A stretch of 64,000 bases of DNA, taken from assembly GCF_000412335.2 (NCBI RefSeq), contig NZ_KE161030.1, positions 1,787,528 through 1,851,527 on the forward strand. Reading direction: 5' to 3'. A program made the position numbers and the translations under genes. Shown here in pieces: positions 1 through 8,510 of this stretch; position 1 is the stretch's first letter; the number at the start of each line of letters is the position of its first letter. Under the pieces are notes generated by a model, which was not told where the DNA came from, searched no databases, and saw only the letters and a list, made by a program, of their open reading frames with translations. This stretch comes from Cedecea davisae DSM 4568 (GTDB lineage Bacteria > Pseudomonadota > Gammaproteobacteria > Enterobacterales > Enterobacteriaceae).

Positions 1-640
1 TCGCCGTGCTACTGGCAAGGTTAGTGCCGATAGCCGAAACGGTAGTTCCCAGCCCTGAAACCGCGTTAGTTGAACCGGACAGAGTTGTGCCGAGACCGTT
101 CGGGTTATTGGCGTTACCCAGCCCGGTAACCAGCCCGTTGCTGACGGTTGAAACCGCGCTGCCGGTTCCGCCGACGGCAACCGCTACGGTTGAGGTCACC
201 GGATTATTAACCGGAAGTTGAGAGGCTACTCCGGTAAGCGTGCTGCCCACGCCGCCGGTTGCCCCGCCGACATCTTTAATCACGTTATTTCCGGCGCTGT
301 TGGCAACGGTTGTACCGCCACCGCCTGTTCCACCGCCGCCAGTACCTCCTCCTCCGGTGCCTCCGCCAGAGCCGCCGCCACCTGTTCCACCACCGGTTCC
401 GCCCCCTGAGCCTCCACCGCCGGTTCCTGTTCCGCCTGAACCCGATCCGTCTCCGCCTGAACCAGTGCCACCCCCGCCGTTATTTGCGGTATCTGTCCCG
501 CCGGCGTTGGTGCCGGTCGCCCCGGCCGTTTTCGCCGTATTGTGCGAACTTCCGCCCCCGCCGCTACAGGCGGACAGGGAGAATGCAAGCAGTACCGCCA
601 TCGCAATAGCGCTGAGGCGGCCAATGTTATTTGAGCGCAT
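1..640 (-). CDS. Gly-rich surface lipoprotein, collagen-like type (partial, 3' end outside window)
   Basis: The reading frame runs on the minus strand from an ATG at 638-640 off the left edge, so only about 213 N-terminal residues are seen. The start is supported by a GGAG seven bases upstream. Residues 1-25 form a lipoprotein signal peptide with lipobox LSAC. After it comes a SSHNTAKT segment, then roughly 45 residues made almost only of Gly with Ser and Thr (GGGGTGSGG-type repeats). The rest is a series of loose repeats of the kind TLTGV, VSGLGTT, STVSNGLVTGLGN. This resembles enterobacterial lipoproteins annotated as collagen-like triple-helix repeat proteins. An outer-membrane lipoprotein with an extended flexible linker is inferred; function is unknown. 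An opposite-strand proline-rich frame here is only the antisense of the Gly tract. Confidence 0.75.
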   Translation of the reverse strand, partial: MRSNNIGRLSAIAMAVLLAFSLSACSGGGGSSHNTAKTAGATGTNAGGTDTANNGGGGTGSGGDGSGSGGTGTGGGGSGGGTGGGTGGGGSGGGTGGGGTGGGGTGGGGTTVANSAGNNVIKDVGGATGGVGSTLTGVASQLPVNNPVTSTVAVAVGGTGSAVSTVSNGLVTGLGNANNPNGLGTTLSGSTNAVSGLGTTVSAIGTNLASSTA

Positions 641-660
641 AGCAATACTCCACTATTAGC

Positions 661-741
661 ACGCCGGACGGCGTAATAATAAGTGTATGGCTTATTTCAC
701 GCATCGCCACACGGTAGACAATTTAATATGAATTTAAATTG
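661..741. promoter_or_regulatory. Intergenic palindromes upstream of the lipoprotein gene
   Basis: The 444-bp gap between the lipoprotein start and the transporter start (641-1084) is AT-rich and holds no gene. Two inverted repeats are visible. ACGCCG/CGGCGT (661-674) lies in the lipoprotein leader. CAATTTAA and TTAAATTG (719-726 and 734-741) are separated by seven bases and look like an operator. No regulator can be named. Confidence 0.3.
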
Positions 742-1084
742 CTAAATGAGAGCTATATCTTCTTTGTTTATTGGTTTGGTTAAAAATGGCGCGTTAATTT
801 TCAATATTATCAATGATTTGATTTTTTACCATGAGGTCAAAATTTATTTATTTAAATTACCTTGATTTAATCTAATGTGCGTTATTAGAGTGGTTTTAAA
901 TTAAGCGCTACTGCATTCATACTTTAGTTGTAGTTGTGCTAAAAACTTAGCGTTTCGTTTTTCAATAAAAATAGAACGAGAAGGTAAATAATTTTTCGAT
1001 GGTTATGAAATTGTTAACTCGCCAGCGCGGCAAAATTGTTGCAAAGTAACGGACTGGTTCGTTTTGGTAAGGAAAGGAACAACA

Positions 1085-2083
1085 ATGGGTTGGTTGCAAA
1101 AACTAAAAATTGATAATTTTTTGCTGATAATGATTGCTGTAGTTGTGGTTGCTTCGCTGTTTCCCTGCGAGGGGATAGTGAAAACCGGGTTTGAGTATCT
1201 GACGACTTTTGCGATTGCGCTTCTGTTCTTTATGCACGGCGCCAAGCTCTCCCGTGAGGCGATTATGGCGGGAATGGGGCACTGGAAACTGCATTTAGTC
1301 GTGTTTCTCAGCACCTTTGCTCTGTTCCCTCTACTGGGGCTGGCAATGGGCTTTCTCTCTCCGGCCATTCTTAGCCAGCCGCTGTATATGGGCTTCCTTT
1401 ATCTCTGTGCGCTCCCGGCGACGGTTCAGTCGGCAATCGCCTTTACTTCCGTTGCGGGCGGGAATGTAGCTGCAGCGGTTTGCAGCGCCTCTGCCTCCAG
1501 CATTCTCGGCATCTTCCTTTCGCCGGTCCTGGTTGGCGCGTTGATGCAAACTCAGGAAGGCTCCACCGATACCCTGCATGCCATCGGTAAAATCATCATG
1601 CAGCTGATGGTGCCGTTTGTTATCGGCCACCTTTCTCGTCCGCTTATCGGTAAATGGGTGGATCGCCATAAGAAACTTATCGGCCTGACCGACCGGTCGT
1701 CCATCCTGCTAGTGGTTTATGTCGCCTTTAGCGAGGCGGTTGTTGAAGGTATCTGGCATCAGGTAAACGGCTTCTCGCTGCTGATGGTTCTTATCTGCTC
1801 TCTGGTATTGCTGGCGATTGTGCTGGTGGTAAATACCCTGGCGGCGCGGCTGCTCGGCTTTAATACTGCGGATGAAATCACCATCGTTTTCTGCGGCTCG
1901 AAGAAGAGCCTGGCAAACGGCGTGCCGATGGCAAATGTCCTGTTTCCCGCAAGCGCGGTGGGGATGATGGTGCTGCCGCTGATGATTTTCCACCAGGTAC
2001 AGCTGATGATCTGCGCGGTGCTGGCCCAGCGCTATGCGCGTAAAACTGCCGCAGAAAAACGGCAGCTGGAATCAGCGTCCTGA
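1085..2083 (+). CDS. yfeH: YfeH-like SBF/bile acid:sodium symporter-family membrane transporter
   Basis: A 332-residue hydrophobic protein, the same length as E. coli YfeH as I recall it. The N-terminal segment with FMHGAKLSREAI at about residues 45-56 is nearly identical to YfeH and is typical of the SBF-like family (PF13593). About nine to ten membrane segments can be seen, including the central PATVQSAIAFTSVAGGN segment and the later FCGSKKSLANGVPMA segment, both conserved in the family. An upstream ATG at 1064 exists in frame. The ATG at 1085 is preferred because AAGGAA lies just before it and it matches the family N terminus. Substrate is unknown. It is transcribed alone and converges on add. 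Confidence 0.85.
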   Translation: MGWLQKLKIDNFLLIMIAVVVVASLFPCEGIVKTGFEYLTTFAIALLFFMHGAKLSREAIMAGMGHWKLHLVVFLSTFALFPLLGLAMGFLSPAILSQPLYMGFLYLCALPATVQSAIAFTSVAGGNVAAAVCSASASSILGIFLSPVLVGALMQTQEGSTDTLHAIGKIIMQLMVPFVIGHLSRPLIGKWVDRHKKLIGLTDRSSILLVVYVAFSEAVVEGIWHQVNGFSLLMVLICSLVLLAIVLVVNTLAARLLGFNTADEITIVFCGSKKSLANGVPMANVLFPASAVGMMVLPLMIFHQVQLMICAVLAQRYARKTAAEKRQLESAS

Positions 2084-2102
2084 CGCCAGCCGCCGCAGAG
2101 CG

Positions 2103-3104
2103 TTAAGCGGCGCGAACCTTAGCGGTTAGCGCCTGCTTTTCGGCTTCGCTGAGGAAGGCAATCTTCAGGCCATTCTCCTGCGCGGTGCGAATATGCGCCG
2201 CGCTGAGGCCCGCTCGCGGAGCCGCCACGGTATATTCATGAATAATATCGATACCCTGAACCGCCGGATCGTCGGTATTCAGGGTCGCCAGCACGCCGTG
2301 ATCGAGGAAAGTTATCAGCGGGTGCTTCTCCAGCGCTGCAACGGTGCTGGTCTGAATGTTGGAGGTCAGGCAGGATTCGATGCCGATTTTATGCTCGGCG
2401 AGGAAGTCCATCAGCGCCGGATCTTCAACCGCTTTGACGCCGTGGCCAATGCGCTCTGCGCCCAGCTCGCGAATCGCCTGCCAGATGCTTTCCGGGCCTG
2501 CGGCTTCGCCCGCGTGAACGGTAATGCGCCATCCTGCGTCACGCGCACGGTTAAAGTGATTCAGGAACAGGCTGCCAGGGAACCCCAGTTCGTCACCGGC
2601 CAGGTCCAGGGCGGTAATGCTGTCGCGGTGGGCGAGCAGGGCATTCAGCTCGGCTTCGCACGCTGCTTCGCCGAAGGTGCGGCTCATAATACCGATCAGG
2701 CGGGCTTCAACCCCGAAATCACGGCAGCCCTGGCGAACGCCTTCGATAACCGCTTCTACCACGCCCGCTACCGGCAGGTTATGGCTCATCGCCATATAGC
2801 CCGGCGAGAAACGCAGCTCGACGTAATGCAGGCCGTTGCGGGCGGCATCTTCAATGTTTTCCCAGGCAACGCGGCGGCAGGCGTCGAGATCGCCCAGCAC
2901 TTTCACGCCCCAGTCCAGTTTTTGCAGGAAGCTCACCAGATCCGGTGCGGTTTCAACTACCTGAACGTGTGGGCGCAGGGATTCGAGAGTATTGGCAGGT
3001 AAAGATAAATTAAACTGGCGGCCGAGATCGAGGATGGTTTGCGCACGAATATTGCCATCAAGGTGGCGGTGCAAATCGGTTAACGGCAGGGTGGTATCAA
3101 TCAT
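2103..3104 (-). CDS. add: Adenosine deaminase
   Basis: Hydrolytic deamination of adenosine and deoxyadenosine to inosine and deoxyinosine in the cytosolic purine salvage pathway. The 333-residue protein is close to E. coli Add from end to end. Zn ligands and catalytic residues are visible: HRHLDGN near residue 12, [11 protein letters not shown] in the middle (about 197-207), GHGV, and NTDDPAVQG near the C terminus. The in-frame ORF extends 19 codons further upstream, but the start MIDTTLPL at 3104 matches the family and the extra residues have no homology. Its promoter side abuts the left 76-bp repeat of the island at 3184, so the insertion lies about 80 bp upstream of the start codon. Confidence 0.97.
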   Translation of the reverse strand: MIDTTLPLTDLHRHLDGNIRAQTILDLGRQFNLSLPANTLESLRPHVQVVETAPDLVSFLQKLDWGVKVLGDLDACRRVAWENIEDAARNGLHYVELRFSPGYMAMSHNLPVAGVVEAVIEGVRQGCRDFGVEARLIGIMSRTFGEAACEAELNALLAHRDSITALDLAGDELGFPGSLFLNHFNRARDAGWRITVHAGEAAGPESIWQAIRELGAERIGHGVKAVEDPALMDFLAEHKIGIESCLTSNIQTSTVAALEKHPLITFLDHGVLATLNTDDPAVQGIDIIHEYTVAAPRAGLSAAHIRTAQENGLKIAFLSEAEKQALTAKVRAA

Positions 3105-3183
3105 GGTCGCACTCTTTTTTTGATTAAAGTGCGGCGTATTATAAAAAGAAACCGGGGGCAATTGCTATGGTTGTGAGAACTTT

Positions 3184-3259
3184 GTTGCGCAAACGTCCCT
3201 GTTGCGGTTCAGAAGATAAAAACTACTTCAGCGAAAGCTTGTAACCAAGATGGCTGGCT
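3184..3259. repeat. Left 76-bp direct repeat (putative attL)
   Basis: Identical over all 76 positions to 8511-8586. It begins GTTGCGCAAACG and ends AAGATGGCTGGCT. On the minus strand it repeats the last codons of the GNAT gene without the rest of the gene. The ATG at 3250-3252, which opens the tail-spike frame, lies inside it. Confidence 0.85.
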
Positions 3260-3639
3260 ATATCGTTTCCCGCACCGGGAATGATGACGGGTTAGTAACG
3301 TCTGAAAAACATGTTTATGTTGACAGACTTGGCAAGCAGCATCGTACAATTGGAAGTATAAATTACGATGCGAATCAGGCAATTCTGAATTATGGCTATA
3401 TCACGAAGGATTCTTTTGAAGATGGCTGCACCGTTCGCCTTGCTAACTAGTGCTTGCGCTGGAAGAGTAACGGCGAATACTAAAGCTGGGGAAGGTCATT
3501 CCCCAAAGTAGCAACCCCCGGCTCAACGCCAAACAGCACCGGGGGTATCAAGAATGATGCATGGGGAGGTGTTGATGATGCCACCCTTAGAACAGAGCTT
3601 AAGTCAAACCATGGGGCAGACCTGATTCGAGGCAAAAAA
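3250..3639 (+). pseudogene. N-terminal anchor domain of phage tail spike, interrupted by two stop codons
   Basis: The frame opened at ATG 3250 encodes MAGYIVSRTGNDDG and then SINYDANQAILNYGYITKDSFEDG, a segment typical of the head/baseplate-binding part of podovirus-like tail spikes. It stops at TAG 3448-3450 and again at TAA 3481-3483. Between and after the stops the same frame continues to read family-like sequence: LRWKSNGEY, then FPKVATPGSTPNSTGGI and DAWGGVDDATLRTEL. It then runs without a break into the esterase part at 3640. A CAG-to-TAG change would explain the first stop. The spike gene is therefore one gene of about 2.3 kb inactivated in its virion-attachment domain, or less likely two genes. 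Its first codons come from the attachment repeat, so native upstream sequence may also be missing. Confidence 0.7.
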
Positions 3640-5574
3640 TTGCTTCCTGGATCGCCAGGCAGAGCTCTAACGCAGATCATTTCTGATGAGGTTTCAATTC
3701 GAGACTTCTCTGGAAGTGATGATTATAATGGGAAAAAAGGAACTAATAACCTCAATGCAATAAAGTCTTATGTTGCATATCTTAAAATTAATGGTGGAGG
3801 AGTTCTTCGATTCCCGAAAAAAAACACAGGAATTTATTACATAGAGGGTAGTGATTCTACTTTAGTTAGTGGTGATGGATACGAAATAATTGCCGATGAA
3901 GGCGTTTCATTTGTTGTTAACGGCTCCTGGACTCCTTTAATTACTAAAGGAATAAAAACTAATCGTGAAATTAAATTTAAGTTATTACCTATAAATTATA
4001 CATTTTATCTGGGTAGGAATGCTTACAATCGTCCGTCAGATCAAATGCCTGCCATAAATCAAATGCAAGGCACTTATGAAATACCTCACGCATTAACTAG
4101 TGATGATTTTCATGGATATTTACTTTCAGGAACAGCTGGGACCAGACCATCGGTAACTGTTACTGGAGGCTCAGAAACGCTAAACATTGTTTTCACATCG
4201 CCAAATGAGCGAAGCGTAGGTGTTACCTCGTGCACTATTGGCGATGAGGTTGGGATGCTTAATGATGCAGTGTCTGGGTCCGTAAGCGTAGGCGTTGTAA
4301 CTCCCAATGGATTTGCCTTGGTTGAGCAAGACCTGGAAACGGGAGGCATTGCATTTAACTTAAATGGATCTCTTTCCTCTATCTCTATGAACGTTACAAG
4401 CTCAACCCGGAACCAATTTAACTCTGCTTTACTATCTGTGAAAATTGTATCAGATCAGATTTTTCAAGTATGTGTAAATGGCATTCCAATTAGTACATTC
4501 GATGCCGAAGAGGGTATTAGCGGAATTGCATTTGGTGGGTTTGGACGAAGTACAAATATGAGCTGGTCAAGCATGTATAAGATAAAGAACAGCAAAATAT
4601 CCGGATTTAAATCGCTCAGAGCGATTATGTTAGGTGATTCGACTTCGGACCCGATTATACCATGTAGCCAATACGATTATATGCGGCAATTTTTGGCATC
4701 AGCTGGAATACAATTTTATGAGTTTGTAAATCTGGCAAACTCAGGCGATACATCTACTACTCAGAGAGCCAGATTTGATAATTATGGGATTTCAGGTTTT
4801 GATGTCTGCATAGCAAACATTGGGATAAATGATATACAGGGAGCTGTAACTCCTGGCGTCTTTGCAAATAATGTTGCTGCAATAGCAGCAAGATGCGTTG
4901 CTAACGGGGTTAAGTTCATCATGAGTATACCAACTGTGTGGTATACAAAATTAGAGGCATCCGCTCACGGACAGGGTGGGCAAGAAACACTTAATAGCGC
5001 TGGCGGGGCAGAATATCGAGCTGCCGCCATTAGGGCTATAGCCCCCTATGCTGATAAAGGTTGCGTTATTAGTACTGCGCCGCTAAGAATGGAGGGGATG
5101 ATAACAGCAGACTATCTTGGTCTCAGTGGTGTGGATTCAGTATTGATGGATAACATTCATCCAACAGCTTACGGGCGAATGATGATGGGTATGGGTAATG
5201 CAATGGCAGTTATCGGTCTGTTTAACCCGCTAGGTTATCGAGATAATAAAATAACAATGATGCCTCTTCGCTGGGCTGCAGAGGGTTCTGATATATCAAC
5301 ATCAGCACCAAGAATATCCATCCAAAACGGCGATGTTAAATTTATGGGCAATATTGGAATTACTCCAGATTACGTTCCTGGTCATCCATTGTTGAGAATA
5401 GATCGCGAGCTAACAACCTCAAGATATGAAACTTTCCCCGCGACCGCACTCAATATTTCTGGAGGTATTGGTGTTGCAACGCTAGCAGTTTCACCGGACG
5501 GTGTTATTTCCTTATTTAATATACCCAATGGAACCGGGTATATTTCACTTGATGGGTTGAAACTATCAAAATGA
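3640..5574 (+). CDS. Phage tail-spike protein with SGNH/GDSL esterase domain
   Basis: 644 residues if started at TTG 3640 (GAGG seven bases upstream), but probably the body of a gene that begins at 3250 in the same frame. After VSIRDFSGSDD, a usual spike neck motif, come a lectin-like beta-rich region (about 130-320) and an SGNH hydrolase domain. Its blocks are GDSTSD at about 331, GINDI at about 393-398 and DNIHPT at about 504-509, which give the Ser nucleophile, the oxyanion residues and the Asp-His pair. A C-terminal beta segment follows. Spikes with this domain remove O-acetyl groups from host polysaccharide, so deacetylation of O-antigen or capsule is inferred. Base composition is AT-rich compared with the chromosome. 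It lies next to an O-acetyltransferase pair. Confidence 0.8.
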   Translation: MLPGSPGRALTQIISDEVSIRDFSGSDDYNGKKGTNNLNAIKSYVAYLKINGGGVLRFPKKNTGIYYIEGSDSTLVSGDGYEIIADEGVSFVVNGSWTPLITKGIKTNREIKFKLLPINYTFYLGRNAYNRPSDQMPAINQMQGTYEIPHALTSDDFHGYLLSGTAGTRPSVTVTGGSETLNIVFTSPNERSVGVTSCTIGDEVGMLNDAVSGSVSVGVVTPNGFALVEQDLETGGIAFNLNGSLSSISMNVTSSTRNQFNSALLSVKIVSDQIFQVCVNGIPISTFDAEEGISGIAFGGFGRSTNMSWSSMYKIKNSKISGFKSLRAIMLGDSTSDPIIPCSQYDYMRQFLASAGIQFYEFVNLANSGDTSTTQRARFDNYGISGFDVCIANIGINDIQGAVTPGVFANNVAAIAARCVANGVKFIMSIPTVWYTKLEASAHGQGGQETLNSAGGAEYRAAAIRAIAPYADKGCVISTAPLRMEGMITADYLGLSGVDSVLMDNIHPTAYGRMMMGMGNAMAVIGLFNPLGYRDNKITMMPLRWAAEGSDISTSAPRISIQNGDVKFMGNIGITPDYVPGHPLLRIDRELTTSRYETFPATALNISGGIGVATLAVSPDGVISLFNIPNGTGYISLDGLKLSK

Positions 5575-5645
5575 CTTTCTGAAGTATTGCCGAGTAATTG
5601 CTGGTGCTCTTAATATTTTAAATGGGCGGGAAATTCCCGCCTTCC

Positions 5646-6725
5646 TTAGTAATAAGGCGTCTGTTTTTCAAGCTCTAAAACTCGACTTCTATAATCAATG
5701 TCATCATTGTTTGTATTTTTTTTATTAATTATTTCATTCAGGCACTCGCCTAATAATGAACTTCTGACAAATGCTCCATAACCATTGGTATGGTACTGTG
5801 AATCAATGAATAGTTGGCTATCAAGATTTGATGCTGTTGGCGAACAGTAAATATTAATGCCACTGTCGGCAAGCATTCTCTTTATATGATTCAAGTTTTC
5901 TTTTGTCTCTTTTTTGCTGGTGTCAAAAGATGGGTTTCTCATTGTTACTGGCCATGTCAAAATAAACTTGCCATTATTTTTCTCTACAAAATATTTTATT
6001 TCTTTAATCTTTTTTAAAGCGTATGGAGATAACTGGTTTATATCAGAGAAGTAGTCAAAAGAACCTTTTTCAATGCGTTCATAGACAGTTTTTGAGTTAG
6101 ATTTAAAATTTATATCTCCATTGTGATTAAAACTTTTATAATTATAACCATAATAATTACCATCACTTTTTGTTATCCTTTGTTCAACTATTTCTATCGG
6201 GTCAACATAGTTTTTATCAGTGGCAGTCAATCCTTCCCAGAGTCTCCTGGGGGTTATGTTTGCCAGGAATTTAATATAGTCGTAAGTATCTAACGTAGAA
6301 AGATAATCATGGCCCCACCCAGTCATATTATTGACAAACCAATCTGTTGGCTTTCCGTTTGAAGTGTAGTATTCATATTCCAGTGGCATAACAACTACAT
6401 CACCAGGCTTCATGTATTTTTTTATTATGAAGGCATGATAATTAATGTCCAAACCTGCATGAGTGGCTAAGTTTACGACAGGCATTCTGGTTTTGTTTGA
6501 TATTATATCGCTATCTATAGAGAAAAGGCTATTCGAGCCACTCACCACCATTATTTTCTTTGTTGAAATACCATCAGACACCATCCCTTTGAATTGATAA
6601 GCGTTGACTAGCCACCACTCACCAATAACTTGTTTTTTTTCCTGAAGTTTGAACGCCAGCAAGAATAACCCTATCGCTGTAAAAATTATTGCAAAAAAAA
6701 TTATTATGCCATTTCTATAATTCAT
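5646..6725 (-). CDS. SGNH-like membrane-anchored acyltransferase partner of the MBOAT protein
   Basis: 359 residues. One N-terminal membrane segment (about 7-25) is followed by an extracytoplasmic domain. The motif GSNS at 63-66 fits the nucleophile block, and DSQYHTN at 308-314 fits the Asp-His block of the SGNH/DltD-like superfamily. Such proteins pair with MBOAT transporters: the MBOAT protein moves the acetyl group across the membrane and the SGNH protein transfers it to a sugar. The gene starts nine bases downstream of the MBOAT gene stop, so they form one operon. O-acetylation of a surface polysaccharide (O-antigen, capsule) is inferred from context. The sequence is too divergent to name. 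It is AT-rich and converges on the tail-spike gene. Confidence 0.7.
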   Translation of the reverse strand: MNYRNGIIIFFAIIFTAIGLFLLAFKLQEKKQVIGEWWLVNAYQFKGMVSDGISTKKIMVVSGSNSLFSIDSDIISNKTRMPVVNLATHAGLDINYHAFIIKKYMKPGDVVVMPLEYEYYTSNGKPTDWFVNNMTGWGHDYLSTLDTYDYIKFLANITPRRLWEGLTATDKNYVDPIEIVEQRITKSDGNYYGYNYKSFNHNGDINFKSNSKTVYERIEKGSFDYFSDINQLSPYALKKIKEIKYFVEKNNGKFILTWPVTMRNPSFDTSKKETKENLNHIKRMLADSGINIYCSPTASNLDSQLFIDSQYHTNGYGAFVRSSLLGECLNEIINKKNTNNDDIDYRSRVLELEKQTPYY

Positions 6726-6734
6726 GTGACACCA

Positions 6735-8180
6735 TCAAAAGTTAAAGTAAATAAATGAACCAGGAGCAGCACCACCGAGTGATACATAAACAGACAAACA
6801 TAGACCAAATGCACATAATGCGGGAGTGACAATATTCCATTTGACACCGGCCTTGTCGTTTTTTGTCATTGAAATTATCAAGTTTGAGTTAAATGGATTA
6901 AGGCATATCGCAATGGCGGCTAAGCATGCAACGAGCATATATGGACCACTTAAACTTTTTGCATAGAAGAAAGCGTCAGCAAAAGGCTGGTTAAAAAGTA
7001 AGCTGCCTTGTATATTTCCTGAAAAAAGAAACATCTTCTTAAGAATGAGCGCTGCATCAGGAATATTGTCTGTACGGAAGAATATCCATGTGACATTAAC
7101 AAAGTTAAATGTCACAAACCACCCAATTATTGAGGGCATTTTGAGCCCCATTTGTGACCACAAACGGTGAATAACCAAGCCTGCACCATGCAATGCTCCC
7201 CAAACAAGGAAATTCCATCCCGCACCATGCCAGAAACCACCAATAAGGAACGTTAAAAAGAGGTTCACATATGTTCTTAATGAGCCTTTGCGGTTACCGC
7301 CAAGAGGGATATAGACAAAATTTCTCAACCATGTTGATAGTGTTATATGCCACCGTCGCCAAAAGTCCTGAAGGTCGGATGCCAGATATGGGGAATTGAA
7401 GTTAACTGGTAGTATTACTCCGAATAACATGGCTGAACCTATTGCCATATCAGTATATCCTGAGAAATCAAAATATAGCTGCATACTATATGAAAGACTT
7501 GTTACCCATGAGTCAATTATACTCAATGAACTCACATTAGCATATCCTTGATCCGCAATGACTCCAAAGTAGGATGCAAGAACCACCTTTTTAAAAACAC
7601 CAATGCTGAAAATAAAAACTGCCGGAGCAAAATATTTACCTAAATATAAACTCCTGCTATTTAATTGTGATGTTATTATTTCATAGTTTGTGATAGGGCC
7701 AGATATAAGTTTTGGGAAGAATAAAATATAGCAACAGTAATCTATGAAGGGAATATCTGAGATATTTTTTCGATATATGCTCACCGATAATGATATCTGC
7801 TGGAATGTGTAAAAGCTAATTGCAAGGGGAGCAATGACTTCTATATTTGCCAGATGCATATCGAATGCTTTTTCTATATTAAAAATAAAGAAGTTACAAT
7901 ACTTGAAATACCCAAGCGATATGACGTTAAAAATTATGGAAAGAGAGACTGACTTTATTGTTTTATCATGGTTAATGGCTCTAATTAATGCGTAGTTCAC
8001 AATCATAGAGGATATTAACACTGGCAGAAATTGGGCGGTGAAAAAAGAATAGAAGTATATGCTTGAAATGCAAAGCCATATCTTTGATAAAGTAATGCTT
8101 AATTTTTTAAATATGAAAAATAAAATAACCGAAATGGGTAAAAAGAAAACAGCGTATTCAAGTGAATTAAAAAGCATCAA
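6735..8180 (-). CDS. MBOAT-family O-acyltransferase (AlgI/DltB type)
   Basis: 481 residues with about ten to twelve membrane segments. Family blocks are LYFDFSGYTDMA (235-246), FWRRWHITLSTWLRNF (273-288), IPLGGNR, and GGFWHGAGWNFLVWGALHG (314-332). The last contains the two His residues, H318 and H331, that are invariant in the family. Length matches AlgI-type proteins (about 460-500). The protein passes acyl groups, normally acetyl, to an extracytoplasmic sugar with an SGNH partner, which is the next gene. Promoter sequence should lie in the 330 bp between this gene and the right repeat. Because it sits in a phage-derived island beside a spike gene, serotype conversion is the likely role; alginate genes are absent. 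Confidence 0.85.
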   Translation of the reverse strand: MMLFNSLEYAVFFLPISVILFFIFKKLSITLSKIWLCISSIYFYSFFTAQFLPVLISSMIVNYALIRAINHDKTIKSVSLSIIFNVISLGYFKYCNFFIFNIEKAFDMHLANIEVIAPLAISFYTFQQISLSVSIYRKNISDIPFIDYCCYILFFPKLISGPITNYEIITSQLNSRSLYLGKYFAPAVFIFSIGVFKKVVLASYFGVIADQGYANVSSLSIIDSWVTSLSYSMQLYFDFSGYTDMAIGSAMLFGVILPVNFNSPYLASDLQDFWRRWHITLSTWLRNFVYIPLGGNRKGSLRTYVNLFLTFLIGGFWHGAGWNFLVWGALHGAGLVIHRLWSQMGLKMPSIIGWFVTFNFVNVTWIFFRTDNIPDAALILKKMFLFSGNIQGSLLFNQPFADAFFYAKSLSGPYMLVACLAAIAICLNPFNSNLIISMTKNDKAGVKWNIVTPALCAFGLCLSVYVSLGGAAPGSFIYFNF

Positions 8181-8338
8181 TGATCCCCAAGGTAATCGTT
8201 CGGTTTATGAATTGGAGCTATGAGTGGAGTTAACCTTGGGTAGATTGTATTGTTTTTTAGACGGTTAGTCATTTGTAAATGAGAAAAAGAGATGAAAGTT
8301 ATAGTAGGTATAGTTTTGGGCTGGTGTATACAGTCGTA

Positions 8339-8380
8339 GCGACATCTGTCGCACTCATGTAAAAACAATACCTTACATGA
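8339..8380. repeat. Two adjacent perfect palindromes near the right island border
   Basis: GCGACA-TC-TGTCGC (8339-8352) and TCATGTAA-N10-TTACATGA (8355-8362 and 8373-8380) lie within 42 bp, about 130 bp inside the right repeat. The 330-bp stretch 8181-8510 holds no credible gene. Such sites could be recombinase or excisionase arm sites of a former attP, or operators for the acetyltransferase promoter. No protein can be assigned. Confidence 0.4.
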
Positions 8381-8510
8381 CTCGATTTTAGGATTTGATG
8401 GTTGCTCGTTGAATGTGGTGACCCTCAGAGCAGGTAAAAAATTAGCGCAAAACAATTCAAAATCACAGATGGTGTCGATTCGTCTTGCGCTAATGCTCTG
8501 ATGTAATGAT

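Noticed and set aside
240..659. Plus-strand frame coding for a proline-rich protein (PPPVPPPEPPP)
   Set aside because: It is the exact antisense of the Gly-rich tract of the minus-strand lipoprotein, which has a signal peptide, lipobox and ribosome site.
2193..3002. 269-codon frame opposite add
   Set aside because: Shadow of the conserved adenosine deaminase gene; no start signals.
8177..8455. 92-codon minus-strand frame upstream of the MBOAT gene
   Set aside because: No ribosome site, no similarity and odd composition; it overlaps palindromes and the expected promoter.
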